Source: Lachnospiraceae bacterium (GTDB taxonomy: Bacteria > Bacillota > Clostridia > Lachnospirales > Lachnospiraceae). From it: 39,904 bases of DNA. Location: the NCBI GenBank assembly GCA_016288495.1, contig JAEEZH010000205.1, positions 1 to 39,904 of the forward strand. Reading direction: 5' to 3'. Made by a program: the position numbers and the translations under genes. Shown here in pieces: positions 1 through 7,997 of the stretch. Under the pieces are notes generated by a model. That model was not told the origin of the DNA. It did not search any database and saw nothing but the letters and a program-made list of their open reading frames with translations. Every line of letters starts with the position of its first letter. The first letter of the stretch is position 1.

Positions 1-425
1 GCCATGTCAAGAGCCTCACCAAGTGATGAACCCTCGATAGCTGCGATAACGAGAACGTCGCACTTTCCTGAGATCATGTTCTCAACCTGTGAAAGCTGAG
101 TCTGAACGTCGTTAGATGCATACTGAAGATCTACTTCATAGCCTGCCTCCTTGAACTGAGTCTCCATGTTGGCACCGTCCTGGTTCCATCTCTGAAGATC
201 CTTGGTGGGCATTGAGATACCAACCTTCTTGCCGCCGGTAGCTGCGGTATCAGCTGCGGGAGCTGCCTCTTCCTTAGCGGGCTCTGCGGGAGCTGCCTCT
301 TCTTTAGCGGGCTCTGCTGCGGGCTCTGCGGGAGTTGCGGGAGCTGCTGCGCCGCCGCTACAACCTACCAGAAGGGTTGCTGCCATTGATGCACATAAAA
401 GTGCGCTGAGTAATTTTTTCTTCAT
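1..425 (-). CDS. chvE: ChvE-like sugar ABC transporter substrate-binding lipoprotein (N-terminal part, runs off window)
   Basis: Only the first 141 codons are in the window. The start is ATG with an AAGGAGG ribosome-binding site 7 bases upstream. A lipoprotein signal ends in the lipobox LVGC, so the protein should be anchored outside the membrane. It is followed by an Ala/Pro/Glu-rich linker with a repeated PAEPAKEEAA unit. The mature domain begins KKVGISMPTKDLQRWNQDG and contains QTQLSQVENMISGKCDVLVI, which closely resembles ChvE, the binding protein of the multiple-monosaccharide transporter (ChvE-GguAB). In that family the protein delivers aldoses such as galactose, glucose, arabinose or xylose to a CUT2-type importer; the actual sugar cannot be read from this fragment. 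The ATPase and permease genes are expected beyond base 1. Its position just downstream of a sugar-sensing two-component cluster suggests that it is the regulated target. Confidence 0.88.
   Translation of the reverse strand, partial: MKKKLLSALLCASMAATLLVGCSGGAAAPATPAEPAAEPAKEEAAPAEPAKEEAAPAADTAATGGKKVGISMPTKDLQRWNQDGANMETQFKEAGYEVDLQYASNDVQTQLSQVENMISGKCDVLVIAAIEGSSLGEALDM
256..315 (-). repeat. Two tandem 30-bp units in the linker of the ChvE-like lipoprotein
   Basis: Bases 256-285 and 286-315 are direct repeats that differ at one position. They encode the flexible Ala/Pro/Glu/Lys linker between the lipid-anchored cysteine and the sugar-binding domain. A degenerate partial unit follows up to about base 350. 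The linker probably acts as a spacer across the cell wall, and its length could vary between strains. Confidence 0.85.
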
Positions 426-560
426 TTTAAAACCTCCTTAGTGTTTTAATAATATGTTCTTAATAAAGAAAACCTCTTTTATGCACCCGGTATAGTCCGG
501 ATGCCCGACTACAATGCCACTATATCACGCCCGCGTAAACAATAAAATAGGAATTATCTT

Positions 561-588
561 TGAATCATAAGCATATTTTTATGATTCA
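561..588. promoter_or_regulatory. Perfect 10-bp inverted repeat, operator candidate
   Basis: TGAATCATAA at 561-570 pairs with TTATGATTCA at 579-588, separated by 8 bases. It lies about 136 bases upstream of the ChvE-like start codon and close to where a promoter -35 region would fall if the TATAGT near 520 is used. The AT-rich palindrome suits a dimeric regulator better than a terminator. The nearby YesN-type regulator is the obvious candidate, although AraC-family proteins more often bind direct repeats. Confidence 0.4.
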
Positions 589-608
589 TGACAAAAAGTT
601 AACACGTA

Positions 609-659
609 AATAGCACTATCTTGCACACAGACAAAAAAGTGATACAAGATAGTGCTATT
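609..659 (-). terminator. Perfect 15-bp inverted repeat downstream of the XylF-like gene (terminator or RNA hairpin)
   Basis: AATAGCACTATCTTG (609-623) pairs perfectly with 645-659 across a 21-base loop. It begins 22 bases after the stop codon of the XylF-like gene, where a terminator would be expected. However, the U-tract (AACTTTTTGT on the minus strand) comes about 10 bases after the stem rather than directly, and the loop is long. A 3' end-protecting hairpin, a bidirectional operator or a remnant of a mobile palindrome are alternatives. Confidence 0.5.
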
Positions 660-681
660 GATCTGATAAAAATACCCGATT

Positions 682-1728
682 TTACCTGGATTCGTACAGA
701 TAAACGTCCTCTTTAAGGTGATAACCTCCGTCTATTACGGTCTCGTCCATATTATCCTTATATACTGCTACCGGCTCCAGGAGCACGGTAGGGACCTCAT
801 ACTGACCGTCGTCAGTCCTGTCCGTGATCTCACCCAGGGGCTCTCCCTGTGCCAGCCTCACCGCATATTCGGCAGCTCCCCTGGCCAGCTTTTCCACCGG
901 CTTGAAAACCGTCATCACCTGAGTGCCCTGGACTATCCTCTGACAGGCCTCAAGATCCGCATCCTGGCCCACCAGCTTGATCCTGCCTGCCTTTCTTTTT
1001 TCCGCAAGCACCCGGTATACGGCTGTGGCTATGCCGTCGTTTCCGCACATGATGCCATCCACCTCATCCAGCAGATCTATGTGTTCGTTGATATAATCCG
1101 CGGCATATTCGGGTCTCCAGCCCTGGGCATGCATCTCATCCCTTATCCTGATGGATCTTTTGGTCATAACCTCCCTGAAGCCCTCATCCAGCTGGGCCAC
1201 ATTCGGATCCTCCGTAGGGCCGGCCAGCACCAGAACAGCCTTGTTCTTTAAGACATTATCGGCCAGAGCCTGTCCCATAAGGGTTCCCACCTGCCTGTTG
1301 TCAAACGAGATATAAAGATCCACGCCCGCATTGTATATCATCCGGTCATAGGCTATGACGGGGATGCCCGCATCCTTTGCTCTTTTACAGACATCCGAAA
1401 GGGCATTTGCGTCTATGCCCACGATCACTATGCAGTCAACCTTTTTTGAAATAAGATAATCGATCTGGGATATCTGGGTCTCTATGTCGCCGTTGGCGTT
1501 CTGTACGTTCACCTTGGCTCCCAGACTGTTGCACTGATCCACAAACACGTCCCGATCCCTCTGCCAGCGCTCAATGAGAAAGGAATCAAAGCTTATCCCT
1601 ATGGTCAGGGAATCGTCCTCCTCGCTGCTTTTGACCTCCTCCTGTATCTGCGGTTTCTGCGCACAACCGGATATAAATATTATGATCATCACAAACGCCA
1701 CGGCAAAAGCCAGTAGTCTTTTCTTCAT
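682..1728 (-). CDS. XylF-like sugar-binding lipoprotein of the sensor cluster
   Basis: About 348 residues. The N-terminus MKKRLLAFAVAFV ends in the lipobox FISGC, so this is a lipoprotein. The body is a type I periplasmic binding fold with XylF-family signatures: YISFDNRQVGTLMG, MCGNDGIATAVYR, GQDADLEACQRIVQGTQ and a C-terminal MTVFKPVEKLA. XylF proteins bind D-xylose or related sugars. I prefer the second ATG (1728) to the one at 1734, because GAGG lies 8 bases before 1728 but only 2 before the other. It is the last gene of a sensor/kinase/regulator cluster and carries no transporter genes of its own, so it may feed the sensor or act as a second binding protein for the downstream importer. 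A palindromic repeat separates it from the regulator gene. Confidence 0.85.
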   Translation of the reverse strand: MKKRLLAFAVAFVMIIIFISGCAQKPQIQEEVKSSEEDDSLTIGISFDSFLIERWQRDRDVFVDQCNSLGAKVNVQNANGDIETQISQIDYLISKKVDCIVIVGIDANALSDVCKRAKDAGIPVIAYDRMIYNAGVDLYISFDNRQVGTLMGQALADNVLKNKAVLVLAGPTEDPNVAQLDEGFREVMTKRSIRIRDEMHAQGWRPEYAADYINEHIDLLDEVDGIMCGNDGIATAVYRVLAEKRKAGRIKLVGQDADLEACQRIVQGTQVMTVFKPVEKLARGAAEYAVRLAQGEPLGEITDRTDDGQYEVPTVLLEPVAVYKDNMDETVIDGGYHLKEDVYLYESR

Positions 1729-1744
1729 CTTCATTGCCTCGTAG

Positions 1745-1817
1745 AAGATTCTTCGTCACTTCGTTCCTCAGAATGACAATACCGCCTGTCATCCTGAGGC
1801 TTCAGCCGAAGGATCTT
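1745..1817. repeat. Palindromic intergenic element, copy A
   Basis: The left arm (1745-1778) and right arm (1787-1817) are imperfect inverted repeats. The outer part, AAGATTCTTCG against AAGATCCTTCG, matches at 10 of 11 positions. The inner part, CTCAGAATGACA against CTCAGGATGACA, matches at 11 of 12. The right arm is identical over 31 bases to that of copy B at 21434-21464. It resembles the dispersed non-autonomous (MITE/REP-like) palindromes found between genes in many bacteria. No coding potential is apparent. In RNA it would fold into a long hairpin between the regulator and XylF-like genes. Confidence 0.85.
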
Positions 1818-1852
1818 TTTCATAATCTGCCTTACACTGTCAAATCCGGATC

Positions 1853-3445
1853 CTATCTGTCTCTGTAATCAGTGGGGGTTACACCCATATTCTTTTTGAA
1901 GGTTCTGGAAAAATAGTTAGGATCGGCATATCCCACGCGCATCCCTATCTCCTTCATGGAAAGCTCTCCCTCTTCTATGAGCTGACAGGCCTTCTGTATC
2001 CTCACGTTCGTCAGATAATCGATAAAGGTGGTACCCGTCCCCTCCTTGAACAGCTTGCTGAAATAAAAGGGACTTATATCCACTATCCTTGATACCTCGT
2101 CCAGAGAGATATCCTGACCGAAATTTTCATCGATGTATTTTTTTGCCTTATCCACAACGGAATCGGCCTGCCTTTCCTTCCTCCCGGAAACCCAGGCACA
2201 GGCGGTGGTCACCTTGTCAAGGAACCAGGTCTTGATCTGGGAGAAATCCTCCAGTTTCAAAAGGGTGGGAAGATAATCCTCCCTGGACCTGAACTCATAG
2301 GTATTGCCGCTCTTCCTGTAGGCCTGGTGTTCCGCCCAGAGCACAAATTCCATGACCTTGAGTTTTATATCCATGGGATAGGCGCCGTAAGCCTCCGTCA
2401 TCCAGTCAAAAAACCGGCCGGCGGCAAGGATGGCCCCTTCCGAATCCCCGTTCTTCACACAGTCGAATATCTCATTTTCCGTATCTATGGGATAATTCTC
2501 CTCGTATCCCACCCTGACAGGGAGATCCTGGGTCATGGCCACCTTGGATCCCGTTAGCAGCAGGGATTCGATAGCCTCATTGTAGGAGGTCAGCGCTTCG
2601 GAAATGGGATGGACCGTTCCAAAGCCCGCCCTGGCGAAAATACCTGTGGAGCTCTTAAGTTTTTCCACAAGAAGCTGTGCCTTCTCATGGAGCTGAAGCC
2701 TTTCGTTATAGTCAAAATCCTCACTCTTTGAAGGGACATAGACCGGAATCTTATTGGCAAGGGGCGATCCCACTATACCGGGGAAAAAGCCCTTCACCGT
2801 CTCCCTTATCATGGCAGCGTGATCCTGAAGCTTCACCGCTATCCCCACGGGATTGGACATATGATTGTTATCCTCCTGCTCCTGTCCGAAGATGAGCGCC
2901 AGCATATATCCGTGGTCCGATTCTATACCCAGGAGATTTTTGTAATTGTCTATATCCTCCTTGAAATGTTCCCTGGTGAGAAGATTATAGATGAGCCCGC
3001 TCTCCAGCACGGGAACCACGGTCTCCAGCTTTTCCCGCACCAGCAGGTCGCTGGAACGCTTTTCCCTCTCGGAATCAATGGCGGACATGGCCTTTTTTAT
3101 CGCCCCTATGATCTTATCGGAGGCCACGGGCTTGTTTAAATAGTCAAGCGCCCCCAGGCTCATGGCTTCCCTTGCATAATCAAATTTGTCATAGGCGGAT
3201 ATGACGATAAAGACCATCCTGTCATTATACCGCCTTATCTCCCTCATGGCCTCTATTCCGTTTATACCCGGCATATGGATATCCATAAGGGCGATATCCG
3301 GCCTGAAGGACTCCGCCAGTTCTATGACGCTCCGGCCGCTCCTAGCCGATTCGATCACCACATCATCACCAAATTCATTTTTCAGAAGAAGGGTCACGGA
3401 ATCGATCATGATACCTTCATCATCTGCGATTAAAACCTTGTACAT
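1853..3445 (-). CDS. YesN-type response regulator, receiver plus AraC DNA-binding domain
   Basis: 530 residues. Residues 1-120 are a receiver domain with acidic residues at D8/D9, the phospho-acceptor D55 in ALMDIHMPG and the conserved lysine in YLNKP. A long middle section without a named domain follows, then a C-terminal AraC/XylS double helix-turn-helix (about 425-530) with DISLDEVSRIVDISPFYFSKLFK and VGYADPNYFSRTFKK. This layout is typical of YesN regulators in Firmicutes, which usually activate nearby sugar-uptake genes. The start has an AAGAGG site 7 bases upstream, and the kinase gene ends 12 bases before it, so the two are co-transcribed partners. The likely targets are the ChvE-like transporter and possibly its own cluster. 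Confidence 0.93.
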   Translation of the reverse strand: MYKVLIADDEGIMIDSVTLLLKNEFGDDVVIESARSGRSVIELAESFRPDIALMDIHMPGINGIEAMREIRRYNDRMVFIVISAYDKFDYAREAMSLGALDYLNKPVASDKIIGAIKKAMSAIDSEREKRSSDLLVREKLETVVPVLESGLIYNLLTREHFKEDIDNYKNLLGIESDHGYMLALIFGQEQEDNNHMSNPVGIAVKLQDHAAMIRETVKGFFPGIVGSPLANKIPVYVPSKSEDFDYNERLQLHEKAQLLVEKLKSSTGIFARAGFGTVHPISEALTSYNEAIESLLLTGSKVAMTQDLPVRVGYEENYPIDTENEIFDCVKNGDSEGAILAAGRFFDWMTEAYGAYPMDIKLKVMEFVLWAEHQAYRKSGNTYEFRSREDYLPTLLKLEDFSQIKTWFLDKVTTACAWVSGRKERQADSVVDKAKKYIDENFGQDISLDEVSRIVDISPFYFSKLFKEGTGTTFIDYLTNVRIQKACQLIEEGELSMKEIGMRVGYADPNYFSRTFKKNMGVTPTDYRDR

Positions 3446-3457
3446 TTATTACCTCTT

Positions 3458-5020
3458 TCAGGAACCCGGAATGGTTATGACTACCTCACAGCCCTGTCCC
3501 GGTCCCGGACTGATTATCTCGAAACGGTTCTTATGGTCAAAATAAAGAGCCAGCCTCTGCATAACATTATTGAGACCTACTCCGCTGCCTTTTTCCCCGG
3601 ATGAAGAATCATCCGGGATGGGTGCACCGCTGCCGCTTAAGATACTGTTTATCTTTTCGCTGCTCATACCCTCTCCGTTGTCTGCAATGCAGATGCACAC
3701 ATCGTCATCCACTTCAAAAACGGAAAGCTCTATCCTGCCCTTATCCCCCATATCCCCGATACCGTACTTCACACTGTTCTCCACTATGGGCTGGAGGATC
3801 ATGCTGGGCACCATCAGATGCAGCAGTTTCGGATCCTCAATATTTTTTTCAAAATGAATATCTCCCGAAAAACGGACGTTCAGAATGTAGATATAAGTAT
3901 CCACCATACTTATCTCTTCTTCCAGGGAGACATCCTCTTTCTTGATGCTTATGGTATATCTGAAAAAGTCAGCCACCTTCTGCACATAATCCTGAGTCTT
4001 CTTTGCCCCCTCAAGGAAAGCCAGCTGGGAACCGGCGTTCAGGGTATTGAAAAGGAAATGGGGATCCACCTGGGACTGAAGATATTTCAGCCTTGCATCC
4101 TTAAGATGGGCCTCCATCAGCAGTTCCTTTTCCATAAGGGCCTGCTCCTTTTCCATGCTCTGCCTGAGCCTTTCCAGATAACCGGGGATACTGGACACCA
4201 TCTGATTAAAAGCCACCGTAACTATACCGATCTCATCCATGGCAAGGACCGGCACGGTGCCTGCCTCATCCAGATGTCCCTCGGCCACCTTATTTGCCAC
4301 GGTGAAAAGCGCCAGAAGAGGATCCGTCATGGATCTGGTCATCATCAATACCAGCAGCATATCCAGAAGCGCCACAAGGATAAAGATTATCGCACCTGTT
4401 CTCTCCAGATATGAAAGGGATTTTGAAAGGGTCTCATAGCTTTCTGTGTTGATGGTGAATCTCTGCTTGTTAAGACCGGAGATATTTGCGGAAAGATATC
4501 CGTATACCCGGCCCGCTTCCTCATAATAAGCGCTGTATTTTTCCACATTACGTCCGCGCCGGGCGTCAATGGTACGGGCTATCAGCTGCAGATAACTCTC
4601 CGAGAGCATCTTTATGTTTCTTTCCATCACCATCAGGGTATTGTCTGTCAGTTCCCCGGAAAGAGAATCCACATATTCAGAGAAAAGCTGTTCTTTTTCA
4701 TAATACTCCTGCAGGGTATCGGTGGAACGGGTATTCATGTAAACCGTAAACGCCCCCTGCAGTTCATCCAGGGACTTCTCCAGTTCGTTAAGCTGGACAT
4801 TACCGGAATAGATCTCGTCCAGATGGCGGATTATCCTGTTCACATTTGTGTACATCACTATATTGGCCACCAGCAAAAGAGTGATGGAAGCCATCATTAC
4901 CGCCAAAAGCTTAACACGGATAGGCCAGGCAGCGATCCCTTTTTTTATGGGTTCCACAGCCATCTGCTCATCCGTGTTCAAAGTTTTTTCCTTATGATCG
5001 TTTTTACCTGATCCTGTCAT
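3458..5020 (-). CDS. YesM/LytS-type sensor histidine kinase
   Basis: 520 residues. A cytosolic N-terminal tail of about 32 residues precedes transmembrane segment 1 (about 33-58). An extracellular helical region (about 59-207) follows, then transmembrane segment 2 (about 208-228) and a HAMP linker. The His_kinase domain has the phospho-acceptor H321 in QSQVDPHFLFNTLN. The ATPase part shows QPIVENSVKYGI (N box) and DNGEGMS (G1). These are hallmarks of the YesM/LytS group, in which a helical outer domain often takes its signal from a partner binding protein. The gene upstream encodes such a protein with a membrane anchor, and the regulator is immediately downstream. The start has only a weak ribosome-binding site. 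Confidence 0.93.
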   Translation of the reverse strand: MTGSGKNDHKEKTLNTDEQMAVEPIKKGIAAWPIRVKLLAVMMASITLLLVANIVMYTNVNRIIRHLDEIYSGNVQLNELEKSLDELQGAFTVYMNTRSTDTLQEYYEKEQLFSEYVDSLSGELTDNTLMVMERNIKMLSESYLQLIARTIDARRGRNVEKYSAYYEEAGRVYGYLSANISGLNKQRFTINTESYETLSKSLSYLERTGAIIFILVALLDMLLVLMMTRSMTDPLLALFTVANKVAEGHLDEAGTVPVLAMDEIGIVTVAFNQMVSSIPGYLERLRQSMEKEQALMEKELLMEAHLKDARLKYLQSQVDPHFLFNTLNAGSQLAFLEGAKKTQDYVQKVADFFRYTISIKKEDVSLEEEISMVDTYIYILNVRFSGDIHFEKNIEDPKLLHLMVPSMILQPIVENSVKYGIGDMGDKGRIELSVFEVDDDVCICIADNGEGMSSEKINSILSGSGAPIPDDSSSGEKGSGVGLNNVMQRLALYFDHKNRFEIISPGPGQGCEVVITIPGS

Positions 5021-5069
5021 ATCCCGGGTACTGATCTATTCCTTATACCATCCTGCGCCGCATCTTCGG

Positions 5070-6083
5070 TCAGGGTGCCGTGACTACGGAAATGTCAGCG
5101 GGATAATAATCGCTGGCATAACCGGTCTGTCTGTATTCCGTGAGCGCCTCCACCGCGTCCGCCCCCATCTGATAGGTGTCCGCCGTGACCGTGGCACTGA
5201 TTATCTGTTTTTCCAGTGCCGAATTGATGGCCTCGGAGGTGTAAAATCCCAGGATCTGGGTATTACCCACCAGATTGTAATCCACCACCAGCTGACTCAC
5301 ACTGACTGTACTGAGTTCATCCAGGCATACGAATATGTCCGAGGGTTTCCGCTCCGAAAACAGTTTTCTTATCTCTTCCTGGGCGGAAAACATGGAATCC
5401 GAAGGTATAAGAGCCGTCTCTATCTCTATCCTGTTTCCCAGACCCTGTTCTTCTATTTCTTCCCTTATTCCGGTGAGAAGCGTGGTCTGGGCACCGGTGG
5501 AATCGGATGCATCGAGCAGTACCATTATCGAAACCTTCTCTGAAGCATCCTCCTTCTTCTTTACAAGAGAACATATCTGTTCACCGTAATCCCTGCCCAT
5601 ATTGGTTCCCGAGATGGACACAAAACTAATCCTGGCCGAAGACAGACAGTCGTGATAAATGGTCACTACGGGAATACCGGCAGCATAAGCCTGATCCACA
5701 AGAGCGGAAAGGGCGGTAGATTCATCCCCGTCCAGAAGTATGCCATCCACTCCTGAGTGGATGGCCATCTCCATCTGTTCCTGTTTTGTCAGACTCTCGG
5801 AAAGCTCTTTCTGCTGTACCTGGAGAAAGATATTCTCCTCTCTGGCTTTGTCCTGTGCGCCGTTCAGGATATTTCTCCAGAAATCGGTATCGGTCTCCTG
5901 GGTGATCAGCACATAATATGCATCATAAACCGTATCCCTGCTGTTTCCCAGCAGTTCATCGCTCTGTCTGATCATCATGTTGAAGAAAATGATCCCGCCG
6001 ACCAGAACGATTATCAGCAGCACGCCCACACACATTATGCCGGCCCAGAACAGCTTTTTTTTCAGTGAACGTTTTATCTTCAT
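5070..6083 (-). CDS. Membrane-anchored periplasmic binding protein, sugar sensor (XylFII-like)
   Basis: About 337 residues from the chosen ATG. A basic start (MKIKRSLKKK) leads into one hydrophobic helix (about residues 10-36) without a lipobox. A Peripla_BP_4/RbsB-type fold follows: YYVLITQETDTDFWRNILNGAQ, VDGILLDGDES, AGIPVVTIYHDC and a C-terminal region with GADAVEALTEYRQTG. An ATG exists at 6158 but it lies inside the upstream oppA reading frame. The ATG at 6083 sits 10 bases after the oppA stop with AAAAGG before it. In Clostridium beijerinckii, XylFII is a membrane-linked binding protein that binds xylose and activates the LytS kinase; the order here (binding protein, kinase, YesN regulator) is the same. 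The ligand is unknown. Confidence 0.85.
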   Translation of the reverse strand: MKIKRSLKKKLFWAGIMCVGVLLIIVLVGGIIFFNMMIRQSDELLGNSRDTVYDAYYVLITQETDTDFWRNILNGAQDKAREENIFLQVQQKELSESLTKQEQMEMAIHSGVDGILLDGDESTALSALVDQAYAAGIPVVTIYHDCLSSARISFVSISGTNMGRDYGEQICSLVKKKEDASEKVSIMVLLDASDSTGAQTTLLTGIREEIEEQGLGNRIEIETALIPSDSMFSAQEEIRKLFSERKPSDIFVCLDELSTVSVSQLVVDYNLVGNTQILGFYTSEAINSALEKQIISATVTADTYQMGADAVEALTEYRQTGYASDYYPADISVVTAP

Positions 6084-6093
6084 GGCAGCCTTT

Positions 6094-7965
6094 TTACTGT
6101 CTGGTAGTATACATGAAATACTTAAAGCCCAGAGGATTGGTATAGAAGCCCTGAACATCCGAGCTCAGCATAAAGATATCGGTGTAATAAAACAGCGGCG
6201 TAATGCAGCCGGTATCCATGAGCATATCCTCTGCCTTGTGCATCATCTTATATCTCGTATTCTCATCCGTGCAGGACTTCAGCTGTTCGATGAGCACATC
6301 ATAGGTTTCTGCCCAGGTACCGTTTGTCACCACTATATCCGAACCGCAATCCGACAGATCCAGCGTATATGTCTTCACCTTGGCATTGTCGCCTTTTCCG
6401 AACTGTACGTCGTTATTTCCGGATCCCGATACCCACATATCAAGGAAACTGATGGGGTCGTTGTAATCTCCCAGCCAGCCGTTTCTCGCCAGGGCATAAT
6501 CCCCGTCCTTTCTGGTATTCAGGAAGGTAGCCCACTCCTGATTCTCCAGATTTAAGGTTATACCCACGCCCGCAAGAGCGCTCTGGATATACTCCGCGAT
6601 GGCCTTGTGCTGATCATCGGTGTTGTACAGATAATCCAGCGTAGGGAAATCGGTGAACTTACCGGATGCCTCATCGTAAGTATAATATTTTTTAAGTGTC
6701 TCCACAGCCTTCTCAAAATTGGAAGTATAGGCCTCCTCGGACACATCATAATATCCGGTGAAGCCGGCGTTGTCACCGGCGTTCTCATAGAACTGGCTGC
6801 CGTCAGGCTCGGTAAGTCCCATAGCCACAAAGGATGAAGCGGGAAGCTCTCCGCCCTGGCTGATCTGATTTACAATATAATTTCTGTCAAGAAGCAGACC
6901 TACGGCGTTCCTGATCTCTGAAAGGGCTGCCTCATCATTCTCATAAGGAGAGCCTTCGGGAAGCAGCTTTTGATTTATATTCCAGCATACATAATAGGTT
7001 CCCAGCTGTCCGGTGATCATGAATTCATCGGGAAACTCCTGCTTGAGGGCCGGTATCTCGTTGACAGGCACCACATCAATGAGCTGCCAGTCACCGCTTT
7101 TGAAATTGGTCAGCATATTGTTCGCATCATCCGACAGATAGAAATTAAGAGTTTCCATGGTGATCTCGTCGGCATCCACATAATTCTCATTCTTGGTGAG
7201 GGTGATCACACTGTTATGCTCCCAGCCCGTCATGGTGTAGGGTCCGTTGCAAACATAGGTAGACGGGTCCGTGGCCCAGGCTTCATCAGAGACCACATCC
7301 TCCCTTACAGGGAAGTACGTAGGGAAAGCCAGCAGCTCATTCCAGTAAGGCACCCTGTTTGCAATGGTAACCTCCAGGGTCTTGTCATCGATGGCAGATA
7401 CAGCCAGCTTAGCGTCGGGATTCAGCGGATTGCCGTCATCGTCCACATCAGCCACCTCGTCATAACCGCTGACCACCTCAAACATGTAGCCGTAATCCGC
7501 AGCCAGCTCTGCCGATGCAGCCCGGTTCCATGCAAACTCAAAATCCGCAGCGGTCAGATCCTGACCGTCAGACCATTTAAGGCCATCCCTCAGGGTATAG
7601 GTATAGGTCACGGTGCCGTCGGGATTATCGGTTCCTTCCGGAAGCTCTACCGCCATATCGGGAACCAGATCAAAATTGCCTTCGTCATTTTTAACCCACT
7701 TTGCCAGTCCGGAAAACAGATGAACTATCATACTGCCTCCGTCCACGGCGGAATTGATCGCAGGGTCCAGAGAATCGGGTTCCGAAGCCAGACACACATT
7801 CAGGCTGTTAAGATCATCCGCAGACTGGGCGGCGGCGTCGGTGCCCGTACCTGACTGGTCCGGACTGCCCGCAGGCGCTCCCGTGCCTGCTGCCCCCTTA
7901 CAGCCTCCCAGCAGTGAAGCCGTAAGTGCAGTCATCATCATGATGGCTAAAATTCTTTTTTTCAT
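6094..7965 (-). CDS. oppA: Oligopeptide ABC transporter substrate-binding lipoprotein (SBP_bac_5)
   Basis: About 623 residues. The lipoprotein signal MKKRILAIMMMTALTASLLGGC is followed by a Gly/Ala/Ser linker and then an SBP_bac_5 (family 5) domain. Markers are LNVCLASEPDSLDPAINSAV, a YTLRDGLKWSDGQDLTAADF segment typical of OppA/DppA, and RNAVGLLLDRNYIV. The start is ATG 7965, because GGAGG is 9 bases before it, whereas the ATG at 7983 overlaps that site. It follows oppF by 32 bases and completes an OppBCDFA set. Peptides are the expected substrate, but family 5 proteins also bind nickel, heme or oligosaccharides. Confidence 0.93.
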   Translation of the reverse strand: MKKRILAIMMMTALTASLLGGCKGAAGTGAPAGSPDQSGTGTDAAAQSADDLNSLNVCLASEPDSLDPAINSAVDGGSMIVHLFSGLAKWVKNDEGNFDLVPDMAVELPEGTDNPDGTVTYTYTLRDGLKWSDGQDLTAADFEFAWNRAASAELAADYGYMFEVVSGYDEVADVDDDGNPLNPDAKLAVSAIDDKTLEVTIANRVPYWNELLAFPTYFPVREDVVSDEAWATDPSTYVCNGPYTMTGWEHNSVITLTKNENYVDADEITMETLNFYLSDDANNMLTNFKSGDWQLIDVVPVNEIPALKQEFPDEFMITGQLGTYYVCWNINQKLLPEGSPYENDEAALSEIRNAVGLLLDRNYIVNQISQGGELPASSFVAMGLTEPDGSQFYENAGDNAGFTGYYDVSEEAYTSNFEKAVETLKKYYTYDEASGKFTDFPTLDYLYNTDDQHKAIAEYIQSALAGVGITLNLENQEWATFLNTRKDGDYALARNGWLGDYNDPISFLDMWVSGSGNNDVQFGKGDNAKVKTYTLDLSDCGSDIVVTNGTWAETYDVLIEQLKSCTDENTRYKMMHKAEDMLMDTGCITPLFYYTDIFMLSSDVQGFYTNPLGFKYFMYTTRQ

Positions 7966-7997
7966 AATTCTCGTCCTCCTCATTTTATATTATCCTA

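Larger units (their letters stand above)
426..681 (-). promoter_or_regulatory. Regulatory gap upstream of the ChvE-like gene
   Basis: This is the longest non-coding stretch in the window (256 bases). It should hold the promoter of the sugar transporter operon. Three structures are visible: a perfect 15-bp inverted repeat (609-623/645-659), a perfect 10-bp inverted repeat (561-570/579-588), and a GC-rich stem candidate (483-490/497-504, 7 of 8 pairs) close to the gene. A TATAGT hexamer occurs on the minus strand near 520-525, but I find no convincing -35 at 17 bases, as would be expected for a promoter that depends on an activator. Activation by the neighbouring AraC-type response regulator is an inference. 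Confidence 0.5.

Noticed and set aside
202..441. Forward-strand Ala-rich open frame
   Set aside because: It is the complement of the low-complexity linker and signal peptide of the ChvE-like lipoprotein.
520..545. Possible CcpA (cre) site around TGTTTACGCGGGCG on the minus strand
   Set aside because: It matches only part of the cre consensus and lacks the symmetric right half, so it is not reported as a site.
1586..1792. Short minus-strand open frame of 68 codons
   Set aside because: It overlaps the start of the XylF-like lipoprotein in another frame and runs through the palindromic element; there is no ribosome-binding site.
1745..1817. Palindromic element as a simple rho-independent terminator
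   Set aside because: A second copy with an identical 31-base arm occurs at 21372-21464, and the arms are longer and less GC-biased than a terminator stem, so a dispersed repeat explains it better.
6970..7854. Forward-strand open frame of 294 codons
   Set aside because: It is antisense to oppA and has no domain. Composition (His, Ile, Arg) fits a shadow frame.
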